DNA from: Nocardioides sp. YR527
Lineage (GTDB): Bacteria > Actinomycetota > Actinomycetes > Propionibacteriales > Nocardioidaceae
NCBI RefSeq assembly: GCF_900101045.1
Contig: NZ_FNFN01000008.1
Coordinates: 1 to 64,000 of the forward strand
Reading direction: 5' to 3'
DNA length: 64,000 bases
The notes beneath the pieces are model-generated. The model searched no databases. It worked only from the letters and a program-made list of their open reading frames with translations, and had not been told where the DNA came from. Below are positions 32,123 through 39,503 of the stretch, in pieces. The translations under genes were made by a program, and so were the position numbers. Numbering within the stretch: the first letter of the stretch is position 1; each line of letters starts with the position of its first letter.

Positions 32123-33622
32123 ATGACCGACCTCCCCATCCTCGACCACTGGATCGGCGGGGCCACCAACCCCGGCACCGGCACCCGCCTCGGCGACGTC
32201 TACAACCCCGCCCTCGGCACCGTCCAGAAACGCGTACGCTTCGCCGCGGCCGCCGATGTCGACACCGCCGTCTCCGCGGCCAAGAAGGCGTTCGAAGAGT
32301 GGAGCGAGACCTCGCTGACGCGGCGTACGGCCGTGCTCTTCAAGTTCCGCGAGCTGCTCAACGCCCGCAAGGGCGAGCTCGCCGAGATCCTGACCGCCGA
32401 GCACGGCAAGGTGCTCTCCGACGCCGCCGGCGAGATCGCCCGCGGGCTCGAGGTCGTCGAGTTCGCGTGCGGACTCTCCCACCTGCTCAAGGGCACGGTC
32501 TCCGAGCAGGTCTCCTCCGGCGTGGACGTGACCACGCTCAAGCAGCCGCTCGGCGTGGTGGGCATCATCAGCCCGTTCAACTTTCCCGCCATGGTGCCGA
32601 TGTGGTTCTTCCCGATCGCGATCGCGGCCGGCAACGCGGTCGTGGTCAAGCCCTCGGAGAAGGACCCGACCGCGTCCAGCTGGATCGCGGAGCTGTGGTC
32701 CGAGGCAGGCCTGCCCGACGGGGTCTACAACGTCGTGCACGGCGACAAGGAGGCGGTCGACGCGCTCCTCGACAACCCCGACGTCGCCTCGATCTCCTTC
32801 GTCGGCTCCACCCCGATCGCCCGCTACGTCTACGAGCGCGGCACCGCCGCCGGCAAGCGGGTCCAGGCGCTCGGCGGCGCCAAGAACCACATGCTCGTGC
32901 TGCCCGACGCCGACCTCGACCTGGTCGCCGACTCGGCGGTCAACGCGGGCTTCGGGTCAGCCGGCGAACGCTGCATGGCGATCTCCGTCGTGCTCGCGGT
33001 CGACTCGGTGGCCGACAGCCTGATCTCGAAGATCACCTCGCGGATGGCCACGCTCAAGACCGGCGACGGCACCCGGGGCACCGACATGGGGCCGCTGATC
33101 ACCGGCGCCCACCGGGACAAGGTGGCTGCGTACGTCGACGTGGCCGCCACCGACGGGGCCGAGGTCGTCGTCGACGGACGCGGGATCGAGGTCGACGGCG
33201 ACCCGAACGGGTTCTGGGTCGGACCGACGCTGGTCGACCGGGTGCCGACGACGTCGACCGTCTACACCGAGGAGATCTTCGGCCCTGTGCTCTCGGTCGT
33301 CCGCGTCTCCGGCTACGAGGAGGGCCTGGAGCTGATCAACTCCGGTCAGTTCGGCAACGGCACCGCGATCTTCACCAACGACGGCGGCGCCGCCCGGCGG
33401 TTCCAGCGTGAGGTGCAGGTCGGAATGGTCGGTGTGAACGTACCGATCCCGGTGCCTGTCGCCTACCACTCCTTCGGCGGCTGGAAGGCGTCGCTGTTCG
33501 GGAACGCGAAGGCGTACGGCCCCGCGGGACTGGACTTCTTCACCCGGGAGAAGGCGGTCACCACCCGGTGGCTGGACCCCTCGCACGGCGGGATCAACCT
33601 GGGGTTCCCGCAGAACTCCTAG
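32123..33622 (+). CDS. mmsA: CoA-acylating (methyl)malonate-semialdehyde dehydrogenase
   Basis: This 499-residue aldehyde dehydrogenase has catalytic Cys in Ser-Ala-Gly-Glu-Arg-Cys-Met-Ala (near 287) and the NAD-binding Pro-Phe-Asn-Phe-Pro motif near 152-156. The general-base Glu-Leu-Gly-Gly of hydrolytic family members is replaced by Ala-Leu-Gly-Gly-Ala-Lys-Asn-His. That substitution is the hallmark of the CoA-acylating MmsA class. It would convert malonate semialdehyde to acetyl-CoA and CO2, completing the breakdown of uracil via beta-alanine; methylmalonate semialdehyde from thymine or valine fits equally. Its TAG shares a CTAG with the convergent small gene. Confidence 0.93.
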   Translation: MTDLPILDHWIGGATNPGTGTRLGDVYNPALGTVQKRVRFAAAADVDTAVSAAKKAFEEWSETSLTRRTAVLFKFRELLNARKGELAEILTAEHGKVLSDAAGEIARGLEVVEFACGLSHLLKGTVSEQVSSGVDVTTLKQPLGVVGIISPFNFPAMVPMWFFPIAIAAGNAVVVKPSEKDPTASSWIAELWSEAGLPDGVYNVVHGDKEAVDALLDNPDVASISFVGSTPIARYVYERGTAAGKRVQALGGAKNHMLVLPDADLDLVADSAVNAGFGSAGERCMAISVVLAVDSVADSLISKITSRMATLKTGDGTRGTDMGPLITGAHRDKVAAYVDVAATDGAEVVVDGRGIEVDGDPNGFWVGPTLVDRVPTTSTVYTEEIFGPVLSVVRVSGYEEGLELINSGQFGNGTAIFTNDGGAARRFQREVQVGMVGVNVPIPVPVAYHSFGGWKASLFGNAKAYGPAGLDFFTREKAVTTRWLDPSHGGINLGFPQNS

Positions 33623-33813
33623 GCCCAGTAGTCGTAGTCGTCCTCGGGGCTGCCTGCGTCGTGCTTCTGCTCGGCGTAGTCGGCCTCGTCGACGTCGTCC
33701 GGCGTCGAGGTCACCGTCTCCTCGGCGTCCAGCGGCGCCTCGTCGTCGACGGTCTCCTCCACGACGTCGGTCGCCTGCTCCTCCAGGTCTGCCTCTGCTG
33801 CGTGCTCGGTCAT
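33619..33813 (-). CDS. Very acidic small hypothetical protein
   Basis: This 64-residue protein contains more than 40 percent Asp/Glu, has no hydrophobic stretch and ends in Asp-Tyr-Asp-Tyr-Trp-Ala. ATG 33813 is preceded by GGGGAGG, a strong ribosome binding site, which supports it being real. It is probably disordered and could mimic nucleic acid or bind basic partners, but no function is assigned. It converges on mmsA with a shared CTAG stop. Confidence 0.6.
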   Translation of the reverse strand: MTEHAAEADLEEQATDVVEETVDDEAPLDAEETVTSTPDDVDEADYAEQKHDAGSPEDDYDYWA

Positions 33814-33878
33814 CCATCCTCCCCAGGTCGACGTGCTCGCAGTCCAGTAGACCACCGGCCACCAGCGCGTGTCATCGC

Positions 33879-33884
33879 TACGAT
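33879..33884 (+). promoter_or_regulatory. -10 box TACGAT for leaderless alditol oxidase gene
   Basis: TACGAT ends six bases before the ATG at 33891, and no ribosome binding site lies between them. Confidence 0.55.
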
Positions 33885-33890
33885 CCGTCT

Positions 33891-35132
33891 ATGCGCCCTG
33901 CCTCCGAGGCCTGCGGATCGACGTGGGCTCGCAGCTATGACTACACCGCGCGCGAGCTCGTGCGACCACGTTCCGTCGAGGACGTACGCGACCTCGTGCT
34001 GCGCGAGCCGCGGCTGCGCGCACTGGGGTCTCGGCACTCCTTCACCGACCTCGCGGACACACCGGGGGTGCTGGTGTCGCTCGACGGCCTGGAGGAGTCA
34101 CCGAGCCTGGTCGGCGATGTCGTCCGAGTGCCTGGCGGGATGCGCTACGGCGAGCTCGCCGCCTGGCTGCAGGAGCGCGGGCGGGCGCTGCCCAACCTCG
34201 CCTCGCTCCCCCATATCTCGGTCGCCGGCGCGGTCGCGACCGGCACGCATGGTTCGGGCGTCGGCAACGGCTCGCTGGCCACCTCCGTGACCGCGTTGGA
34301 GATCGTCGACGGGCGCGGCGAGCTGGTGCGCCTCTCGGCCGGAGAGCCCGACTTCGCCGGGGCCGTGGTCGGCGTCGGCGCCCTGGGGATCGTGACCCAT
34401 CTCGAGCTGCTGACCTCGCCGACCTACCAGGTCGCGCAGACGGTCCACGAGGGTCTCACCTACGCTGACCTGCGAGAACACCTCACCGAGATCCTCGGCG
34501 CGGCCTACTCGGTGTCGATCTTCACCCGGTGGACCGACGAGCCGGACGGGTCCGTCGGCCGGGTCTGGGTGAAGTCGCGCTCGACGACGCCGGAGATCCC
34601 CGGGACCGTGCTCGCGACCGGGCCGCGGCACGTCGTCCCCGGTCTCGACCCGGCGCCGTGCACCGAGCAGCTCGGCGTACCGGGCCCATGGCACGAGCGG
34701 CTGCCCCACTTCCGGCTCGACTTCCAGCCGAGCGTCGGCGCTGAGTTGCAGAGCGAGTACCTGGTGCCGCTCTATCGCGCCCAGGAGGCGGTCGATGCCG
34801 TCCGCTCGCTCGCCGACCGCGTCCGGCCGCTGCTGCAGGTGGGCGAGATCCGCGCCGTCGCCGCCGACGACCTCTGGCTCTCCCCCGCCTACGGCACCGA
34901 CTCGTTGGCGCTGCACTTCACCTGGAAGGCCGACCCGGTCGGCGTAGGAGCGCTCCTGCCCGATCTGGAGCAGCGCCTTCCGACAGGCACCCGGCCGCAC
35001 TGGGGCAAGCTCTTCGCGACCACCGACCCCGGCGCGGAGTTCCCGCGCTGGGATGACTTCCGGGACCTCGTACGCCGCTTCGACCCGGACCGCCGGTTCT
35101 GGAACGCCTGGCTGGACCGGGTGCTCGGCTGA
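33891..35132 (+). CDS. aldO: Alditol oxidase (AldO/xylitol oxidase)
   Basis: This 413-residue flavoprotein oxidase of the VAO family matches Streptomyces coelicolor AldO along its whole length. The His of Gly-Ser-Arg-His-Ser-Phe (about residue 49) is the site of covalent FAD attachment. Ser-Leu-Pro-His-Ile-Ser-Val-Ala-Gly-Ala-Val-Ala-Thr-Gly-Thr-His-Gly-Ser follows near 105-122. C-terminal substrate-pocket residues (Glu-Ile-Arg, His-Phe-Thr-Trp, His-Trp-Gly-Lys) are present. It oxidises the terminal hydroxyl of polyols such as xylitol or sorbitol with oxygen to an aldose and H2O2. It has no signal peptide and is transcribed alone. Confidence 0.92.
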   Translation: MRPASEACGSTWARSYDYTARELVRPRSVEDVRDLVLREPRLRALGSRHSFTDLADTPGVLVSLDGLEESPSLVGDVVRVPGGMRYGELAAWLQERGRALPNLASLPHISVAGAVATGTHGSGVGNGSLATSVTALEIVDGRGELVRLSAGEPDFAGAVVGVGALGIVTHLELLTSPTYQVAQTVHEGLTYADLREHLTEILGAAYSVSIFTRWTDEPDGSVGRVWVKSRSTTPEIPGTVLATGPRHVVPGLDPAPCTEQLGVPGPWHERLPHFRLDFQPSVGAELQSEYLVPLYRAQEAVDAVRSLADRVRPLLQVGEIRAVAADDLWLSPAYGTDSLALHFTWKADPVGVGALLPDLEQRLPTGTRPHWGKLFATTDPGAEFPRWDDFRDLVRRFDPDRRFWNAWLDRVLG

Positions 35133-35144
35133 GGCTCTGGCCGC

Positions 35145-35435
35145 TCAGTCCTCGACGAACTGGCGGTGGTTGCGGATCACCTCGGCGATGATCACGTTGA
35201 GGATCTTCTCGGCGAACTCGGGGTCGAGGCCGGCGTCGTCGGAGAGCCGACGGAGTCGCTCGATCTGGACGGCCTCGCGACTGGGGTCGGCCGGCGGGAA
35301 GCCCGCGCGCGCCTTCAGCCGGCCGACCTGCTCGGTGCACTTGAAGCGCTCGGCGAGAAGGTGGACTAGGGCGGCGTCGAGGTTGTCGATGCTGCCGCGC
35401 AGGCGCAGGAGCTCGTCGTGGGCGTCTTCGGTCAC
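35145..35435 (-). CDS. Chorismate mutase, AroQ class
   Basis: This 96-residue all-helical chorismate mutase has the characteristic Leu-Arg-x-x-Ile-Asp-x-Leu-Asp start (about 12-20), active-site Arg in Ala-Glu-Arg-Phe, Lys in Gly-Arg-Leu-Lys and a C-terminal Gln-Phe. It converts chorismate to prephenate, feeding Phe and Tyr synthesis. It starts at GTG 35435. The thioredoxin gene ends 44 bases upstream on the same strand, so SigR-driven transcription may extend into it. Confidence 0.9.
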   Translation of the reverse strand: MTEDAHDELLRLRGSIDNLDAALVHLLAERFKCTEQVGRLKARAGFPPADPSREAVQIERLRRLSDDAGLDPEFAEKILNVIIAEVIRNHRQFVED

Positions 35436-35478
35436 AGCGCTATCAAACCCGATGCGAGCACCGGAGCACCGACGAGTC

Positions 35479-35847
35479 TTACTCGCCGGACTCCTTCGAG
35501 GACTGCTCCGCGAGCGCCTTGTCGATGTCGAGGTCGACGACGGCGTCGATGACCTGCTTCAGGGCGGGCGCCGGGAGCGCACCGGGCTGGGAGAAGACGA
35601 GGTTGCCCTTCTTGAAGGCCATCAGCGTCGGGATCGAGGTGATGTTGGCGGCACCGGCGAGCGCCTGCTCGGCCTCGGTGTCGACCTTCCCGAAGACGAT
35701 CTCGGGGTGCTCCGCAGAGGCGGCGTCGTAGACGGGGGCGAACTGGCGGCACGGGCCGCACCAGGACGCCCAGAAGTCGACGAGGACGATCTCGTTGTCG
35801 GTGACGGTGCTCTCGAAGTTCTCTGCGCCGAGCTCGACGGTGGGCAT
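35479..35847 (-). CDS. Thioredoxin
   Basis: This 122-residue cytosolic thioredoxin has the active site Trp-Cys-Gly-Pro-Cys at about 30-34, the buried Asp (Val-Asp-Phe-Trp-Ala-Ser) and the cis-Pro motif Ser-Ile-Pro-Thr-Leu. ATG 35847 gives the normal N-terminus. Upstream lies an excellent SigR-type promoter (35906-35931), placing this thioredoxin in the thiol-stress regulon of the sigR/rsrA pair in this same window. A Glu/Ser-rich C-terminal tail of about 12 residues is longer than in E. coli TrxA. Confidence 0.93.
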   Translation of the reverse strand: MPTVELGAENFESTVTDNEIVLVDFWASWCGPCRQFAPVYDAASAEHPEIVFGKVDTEAEQALAGAANITSIPTLMAFKKGNLVFSQPGALPAPALKQVIDAVVDLDIDKALAEQSSKESGE

Positions 35848-35905
35848 GGGGCTCTCACTTCCGGTCTGGGTGGGTGCGCGCCGGATCAGCGGGCACGTAC
35901 GTCTC

Positions 35906-35931
35906 AACGCACGTGCCCCACTGAGGATTCC
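35906..35931 (-). promoter_or_regulatory. SigR-dependent promoter of the thioredoxin gene
   Basis: On the minus strand GGAAT (35931-35927) and CGTT (35909-35906) are separated by 17 bases, that is, GGAAT-N18-GTT, the exact SigR consensus. A palindrome (GGCACGT/ACGTGCC) spans the -10 region and the expected start of transcription. Confidence 0.75.
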
Positions 35932-35952
35932 CCGTGCGGATTCCTGGCGGGA

Positions 35953-36093
35953 TCAGGGAAGGCGCTTGGCCTTCGGCCCGATCTGCCGCTCGATGCGGCT
36001 GCGTGGCTGCCCGGTCAGCTTGGCGACGATCGGAACCCGGTACACGTATCCACCGACAGCCGCTGCGATGACCAGCAAGATAATCCAGAACAT
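35953..36093 (-). CDS. 46-residue membrane protein
   Basis: This small protein has one hydrophobic helix at its N-terminus (residues 2-19) followed by a basic tail (Lys, Arg-rich). Its TAGGCT -10 box (plus-strand 36101-36106) ends seven bases before the ATG, so the gene looks leaderless. It is too short to be found by standard cut-offs. It lies between the SNF2 terminator and the thioredoxin promoter and would have its own transcript. The family is not recognised. Confidence 0.6.
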   Translation of the reverse strand: MFWIILLVIAAAVGGYVYRVPIVAKLTGQPRSRIERQIGPKAKRLP

Positions 36094-36100
36094 GTGGTCC

Positions 36101-36106
36101 AGCCTA
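36101..36106 (-). promoter_or_regulatory. -10 box TAGGCT for the 46-residue protein
   Basis: TAGGCT (minus strand) ends seven bases upstream of the ATG at 36093. Confidence 0.45.
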
Positions 36107-36120
36107 CGCCGCACCACCCA

Positions 36121-36154
36121 GGCCCCACCTCAGGATTGTCCCTGAGATGAGGCC
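36121..36154 (-). terminator. Terminator after the SNF2 helicase gene
   Basis: Two 14-base arms (36121-36134 and 36141-36154) can pair at 12 positions around a six-base loop. The hairpin lies just past the helicase stop at 36165. Confidence 0.7.
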
Positions 36155-36164
36155 CGGATCGGTG

Positions 36165-38372
36165 TCAGGCGGCGCGCCGGCCGCGGCGGCCGGACTCGCG
36201 CTTGCGGAGGGCGTCGGTGAGCAGCGAGACCAGGGCCTCGAGCTGCACGTCGGCGGAGTCGGTGACCTCCTCGTCGGAGCCGTCCAGGGCACGAGCCGCG
36301 AGGCCTGCCTTGGAGTCGATCAGCTCGGCGATCCGGGTGTCGATCGTCTGCGAGGCGATGATGCGCCAGGCGGTGACCGGCTCGGTCTGGCCGATGCGGT
36401 GGACGCGGTCGATCGCCTGGGTCTGCTCGGCGTCGGTCCAGGAGAGCTCGGCCAGGATCAGGTTGGAGGCGGCCTGCAGGTTCACGCCGACACCGGCGGC
36501 GGTGAGCGAGCAGACGATGATCTTGACCTCGGGGTCGTTCATGAACTCGTCGATGGCCTTCTCGCGCGCCTTGGAGGTCTGGTCGCCGCGGATCGTGGAG
36601 TAGCGGATGCCGCGCTCCTCGAAGAGCTTCTGCGCGGTGTCCATCACCTCGATGTGCTTGGCGAAGAAGACGACCTTGCCGACGTTGCGCGCCAGCTGGG
36701 CGGCGTAGTCGGCGGCCAAGGAGGCCTTCGCGCGACCGATGCGGCGCATCATGCCGAAGACGTTCTCGCCGGTAGAGGCGTCCTGGTCCTCGCGCTCCCA
36801 GGTGGCGACGCGGCGGATCAGCTCGAGGTCGAGCTCGCCCGGCGCCGGCTTGGCACCGGTCACCCGGGTCTCGATCGCGGTGTCGTAACGCTGCATCATC
36901 CGCTTGGCCAGCTCGGCCTCGGCAGCCCGGATCGAGCGGCCCTCGGCGTCGTCGAGCTCGACCGGCAGGTCGGCCACGCGGCGCGCCGGGATGTCGCTGG
37001 CGACGTCGATCTTGCGGCGGCGCACGATCCCCTGGTTGACGACGACCCGGCGGGCGGCGCCGTAGAAGCTGTTGTCCTGCGGGGTCAGCCCGGTCTCCTC
37101 GAGCCCCTCGAGCAGGCCGCCGCGCGGCTTGACGTCGTCGATCCAGCCGAGGAACTGCCAGATCGCCCGGAAGTCCTCGATGTCGTTGATCAGCGGGGTG
37201 CCGGTCAGCGCCATCAACAGCGGGTTGGCCGTACGCTGCCGGATCTTCTCCGAGAGTGCCAGCACGTGCTGGGAGCGCTGGGAGGACTTGTTCTTGATGA
37301 AGTGGGCCTCGTCGACGACCATGCCCTTGAAGCCGAACTCGCCGAGCCATCCGACGTGGCGGTCGAGGATCTCGTAGTTGACCACGACGATGTCGGCGAA
37401 GCCGTCGATGTCCTCGCCGTTGCCATGCACGACGGTGGCCTTCTTGGACGGCGTCCAGAGGTCGACCTCGCGCGCCCAGTTGGCCTTGACGACATTGGGT
37501 ACGACCACGAGCAGCGGGTAGGCGTTGGCCGCTTCGGCGGCCAGCAGGGCCTGCGCGGTCTTGCCGAGACCGGGCTCGTCGGCCAGCAGGTAGGAGCGGT
37601 GGCCCTCGGCCGCCGAGGCGACCAGCTGAGCCTGGTGGTGCATGAGCTCACGGGTGCCGGGCGCGTCGATGTGGCCGGGGCCGTAGGCCGGCGGCTCGGG
37701 CAGCGGCATGCAGGACGGCCCGGAGTCGGCGTACTCGAAGCTTCGGAACAGCGGCCCGAGGAGCTCCCAGCCGGAGAGGCGGCGGGCGTGCACCGGCGGG
37801 CGGGCGTTGGTGAAGTCGGGCACCAGGAACGGGTTGGAGAGCTGGCGCTGGACGACGCTCGTCGGGACCACGCGCTTGTCGGGGACCACGACGGCGGGCG
37901 TCTCGTCCTCGTCCTCCTCCTCGTCCTCCGGCACGTCGACGCCACCACGGGCCATCAGCTCGTGCTTGAGGTCGACGGCGGCCTCGGAGATCTCGGCGTC
38001 CTCGGCGAGGAGCTCGAACAGGCGCGAGTCCATGGTCGCGGTCTTGGCGAGGATCGTGGCGATCCCGTCCAGACGCTTGAGCTGCTCGGCACGGCGGCCC
38101 TCGTTGAGGGTCTCGTCCTCGAGCACGCGGTGGCGCTCGTCTCGGGCGAGGAGCGCGACGACCTGGAACTTGGTCCGTACGTCGGGCATGGCCGAGCGGC
38201 GCTGCACGGCCGACTCCACCTCGCGGACCACCTGCGCGAGCACCGGAATGATGCCCTCGTTGTCCTTGTGGACGCCCTTGCGGCGACCGTTCTGCCCGGA
38301 CTTGCCGGCATTGCCGTTGCTACGCGAACGGCCGGACCGGTTGTTGCGCCGGGTAGCGGCTCCCTGAGCCAA
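36165..38372 (-). CDS. SNF2-family DEAD/DEAH-box helicase
   Basis: This 735-residue SF2 translocase has Walker A Asp-Glu-Pro-Gly-Leu-Gly-Lys-Thr (about 267-274), the DEAH box Asp-Glu-Ala-His (near 365) and motif III Leu-Thr-Gly-Thr-Pro. The C-terminal helicase lobe includes Gln-x-x-Asp-Arg-x-His-Arg-Ile-Gly-Gln (motif VI, near 665). An N-terminal region of about 230 residues is basic at first (Arg/Asn/Gly) and then acidic (Glu-Asp run near 145). The start is probably TTG 38372, which lies seven bases after a perfect AAGGAGG. A GTG at 38393 would overlap that ribosome binding site. No nuclease or methylase partner is adjacent, so a remodelling or repair role is inferred. Confidence 0.92.
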   Translation of the reverse strand: MAQGAATRRNNRSGRSRSNGNAGKSGQNGRRKGVHKDNEGIIPVLAQVVREVESAVQRRSAMPDVRTKFQVVALLARDERHRVLEDETLNEGRRAEQLKRLDGIATILAKTATMDSRLFELLAEDAEISEAAVDLKHELMARGGVDVPEDEEEDEDETPAVVVPDKRVVPTSVVQRQLSNPFLVPDFTNARPPVHARRLSGWELLGPLFRSFEYADSGPSCMPLPEPPAYGPGHIDAPGTRELMHHQAQLVASAAEGHRSYLLADEPGLGKTAQALLAAEAANAYPLLVVVPNVVKANWAREVDLWTPSKKATVVHGNGEDIDGFADIVVVNYEILDRHVGWLGEFGFKGMVVDEAHFIKNKSSQRSQHVLALSEKIRQRTANPLLMALTGTPLINDIEDFRAIWQFLGWIDDVKPRGGLLEGLEETGLTPQDNSFYGAARRVVVNQGIVRRRKIDVASDIPARRVADLPVELDDAEGRSIRAAEAELAKRMMQRYDTAIETRVTGAKPAPGELDLELIRRVATWEREDQDASTGENVFGMMRRIGRAKASLAADYAAQLARNVGKVVFFAKHIEVMDTAQKLFEERGIRYSTIRGDQTSKAREKAIDEFMNDPEVKIIVCSLTAAGVGVNLQAASNLILAELSWTDAEQTQAIDRVHRIGQTEPVTAWRIIASQTIDTRIAELIDSKAGLAARALDGSDEEVTDSADVQLEALVSLLTDALRKRESGRRGRRAA

Positions 38373-38701
38373 CTGAATCCTCCTTGGGGCCACGCACGGG
38401 TGAGTGGCATGTCCAAATGCCGACCCTCATCGGCCGGTCGCCCTCCCAGGGCTCACGCAGATCGATGGCAGACGACTGACGACCGCGTACAAACAGCGGA
38501 TACGCGCGATCGGCGCCTCATCGACCGGGCCAGTGACTCGTTCGGTCCCCACGACGAACGTCCACGAGCCGGGCGCTTGCAGCGAGTGTAACCCCACCCA
38601 CACCGGTTAGCGGAAGTCTCGTTCCGCGTTTTCTGTCAATTGATCAAACACTGGTGTCGGACGGGCCTCCGAGGAGCCCTGGAACTGGCGTTCCCTGCGA
38701 C
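38373..38701. other. 329-base intergenic region
   Basis: This gap contains the upstream region of the SNF2 helicase (with its AAGGAGG at about 38379-38385) and the distal side of the hydrolase gene, which ends at 38702. Around 38600-38660 the sequence becomes AT-richer. I see no gene, RNA or clear repeat in it. Confidence 0.4.
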
Positions 38702-39460
38702 TCAGTCGATCAGGTACTGATCCGCCCAGGCCGAGATGATCCGGGCGGCGCGCTGGGCCTGACCCCGCTTCGTGAGGAGGTGGTCGGAGCCCTCCAGCGA
38801 CACGAAGGACCGCGGGTGGCGGGCGGTGTTGAAGATGTCGGAGGCGTTCTCGATGCCGACCGTGGTGTCGGTGGGGCTGTGCATGACCAGGAGCGGCTTC
38901 TTGAGCTGCATGATCTTCTGGCGCAGGTCGGCGCGGCGTACGTCATCGACGAACGCCTTGCGCAGGGTCAGCGACTTGCCGCCGGCCATCCACGGGGACT
39001 CGCCGTCCTCCAGCACCCGGGAGAGCACCGCGTCGTAGTTGTGCTCGACGTGGGCCGGCTGGAACGGCGCACCGACGGTCGCCACGGCGTCGACCCCGAC
39101 CGCGTCATGGGCCGCGGCCAGGACCGCCGCGCCGCCGAAGGAGTGGCCGACGAGCAGCTCGGCCGTGGTGCCACGCTCGGCCATGAATCGGGTGGCCTCG
39201 ACGGTGTCGGCGACCTTGTGGGTGAACGAGCCGTCGCCCCAGTCGCCCTCGGAGTCACCGAGACCGAGGTTGTCGAAGCGCAGCATCCCGATGCCCTCGG
39301 CGGCGAGCTGCTTGCAGATCCGCGCGGCCGCCGGCGATTCCTTCCCGAGGGTGAAGCCGTGGCTGAAGACACCCCAGCCACGGACCTCCCCCTCGGGCAG
39401 GTCGATCAGACCGGCCAGCATGGGTCCGGACGTACTCTTGAAGGTCACCTTCTCAGCCAC
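38702..39460 (-). CDS. Alpha/beta hydrolase
   Basis: This 252-residue soluble alpha/beta hydrolase has nucleophile motif Gly-His-Ser-Phe-Gly-Gly (near 104-109), a His-Gly-Phe oxyanion turn near 34 and catalytic His in Gly-Ser-Asp-His-Leu-Leu near 227. It resembles the hydrolase part of the hydrolase-OsmC fusion proteins, but no OsmC domain follows. GTG 39460 begins the conserved sequence; the frame extends upstream without support. It lies 43 bases after the stop of the semialdehyde dehydrogenase gene on the same strand and may be co-transcribed with it. Confidence 0.85.
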   Translation of the reverse strand: MAEKVTFKSTSGPMLAGLIDLPEGEVRGWGVFSHGFTLGKESPAAARICKQLAAEGIGMLRFDNLGLGDSEGDWGDGSFTHKVADTVEATRFMAERGTTAELLVGHSFGGAAVLAAAHDAVGVDAVATVGAPFQPAHVEHNYDAVLSRVLEDGESPWMAGGKSLTLRKAFVDDVRRADLRQKIMQLKKPLLVMHSPTDTTVGIENASDIFNTARHPRSFVSLEGSDHLLTKRGQAQRAARIISAWADQYLID

Positions 39461-39503
39461 GCCCAGGATTCTCTCAGAATCCGGCGCGACTGCTCTGGTC
39501 TGC

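Noticed and set aside
38702..39460. Hydrolase considered as a hydrolase-OsmC peroxidase fusion
   Set aside because: The protein stops after the hydrolase domain, and the following 329 bases encode no OsmC domain.
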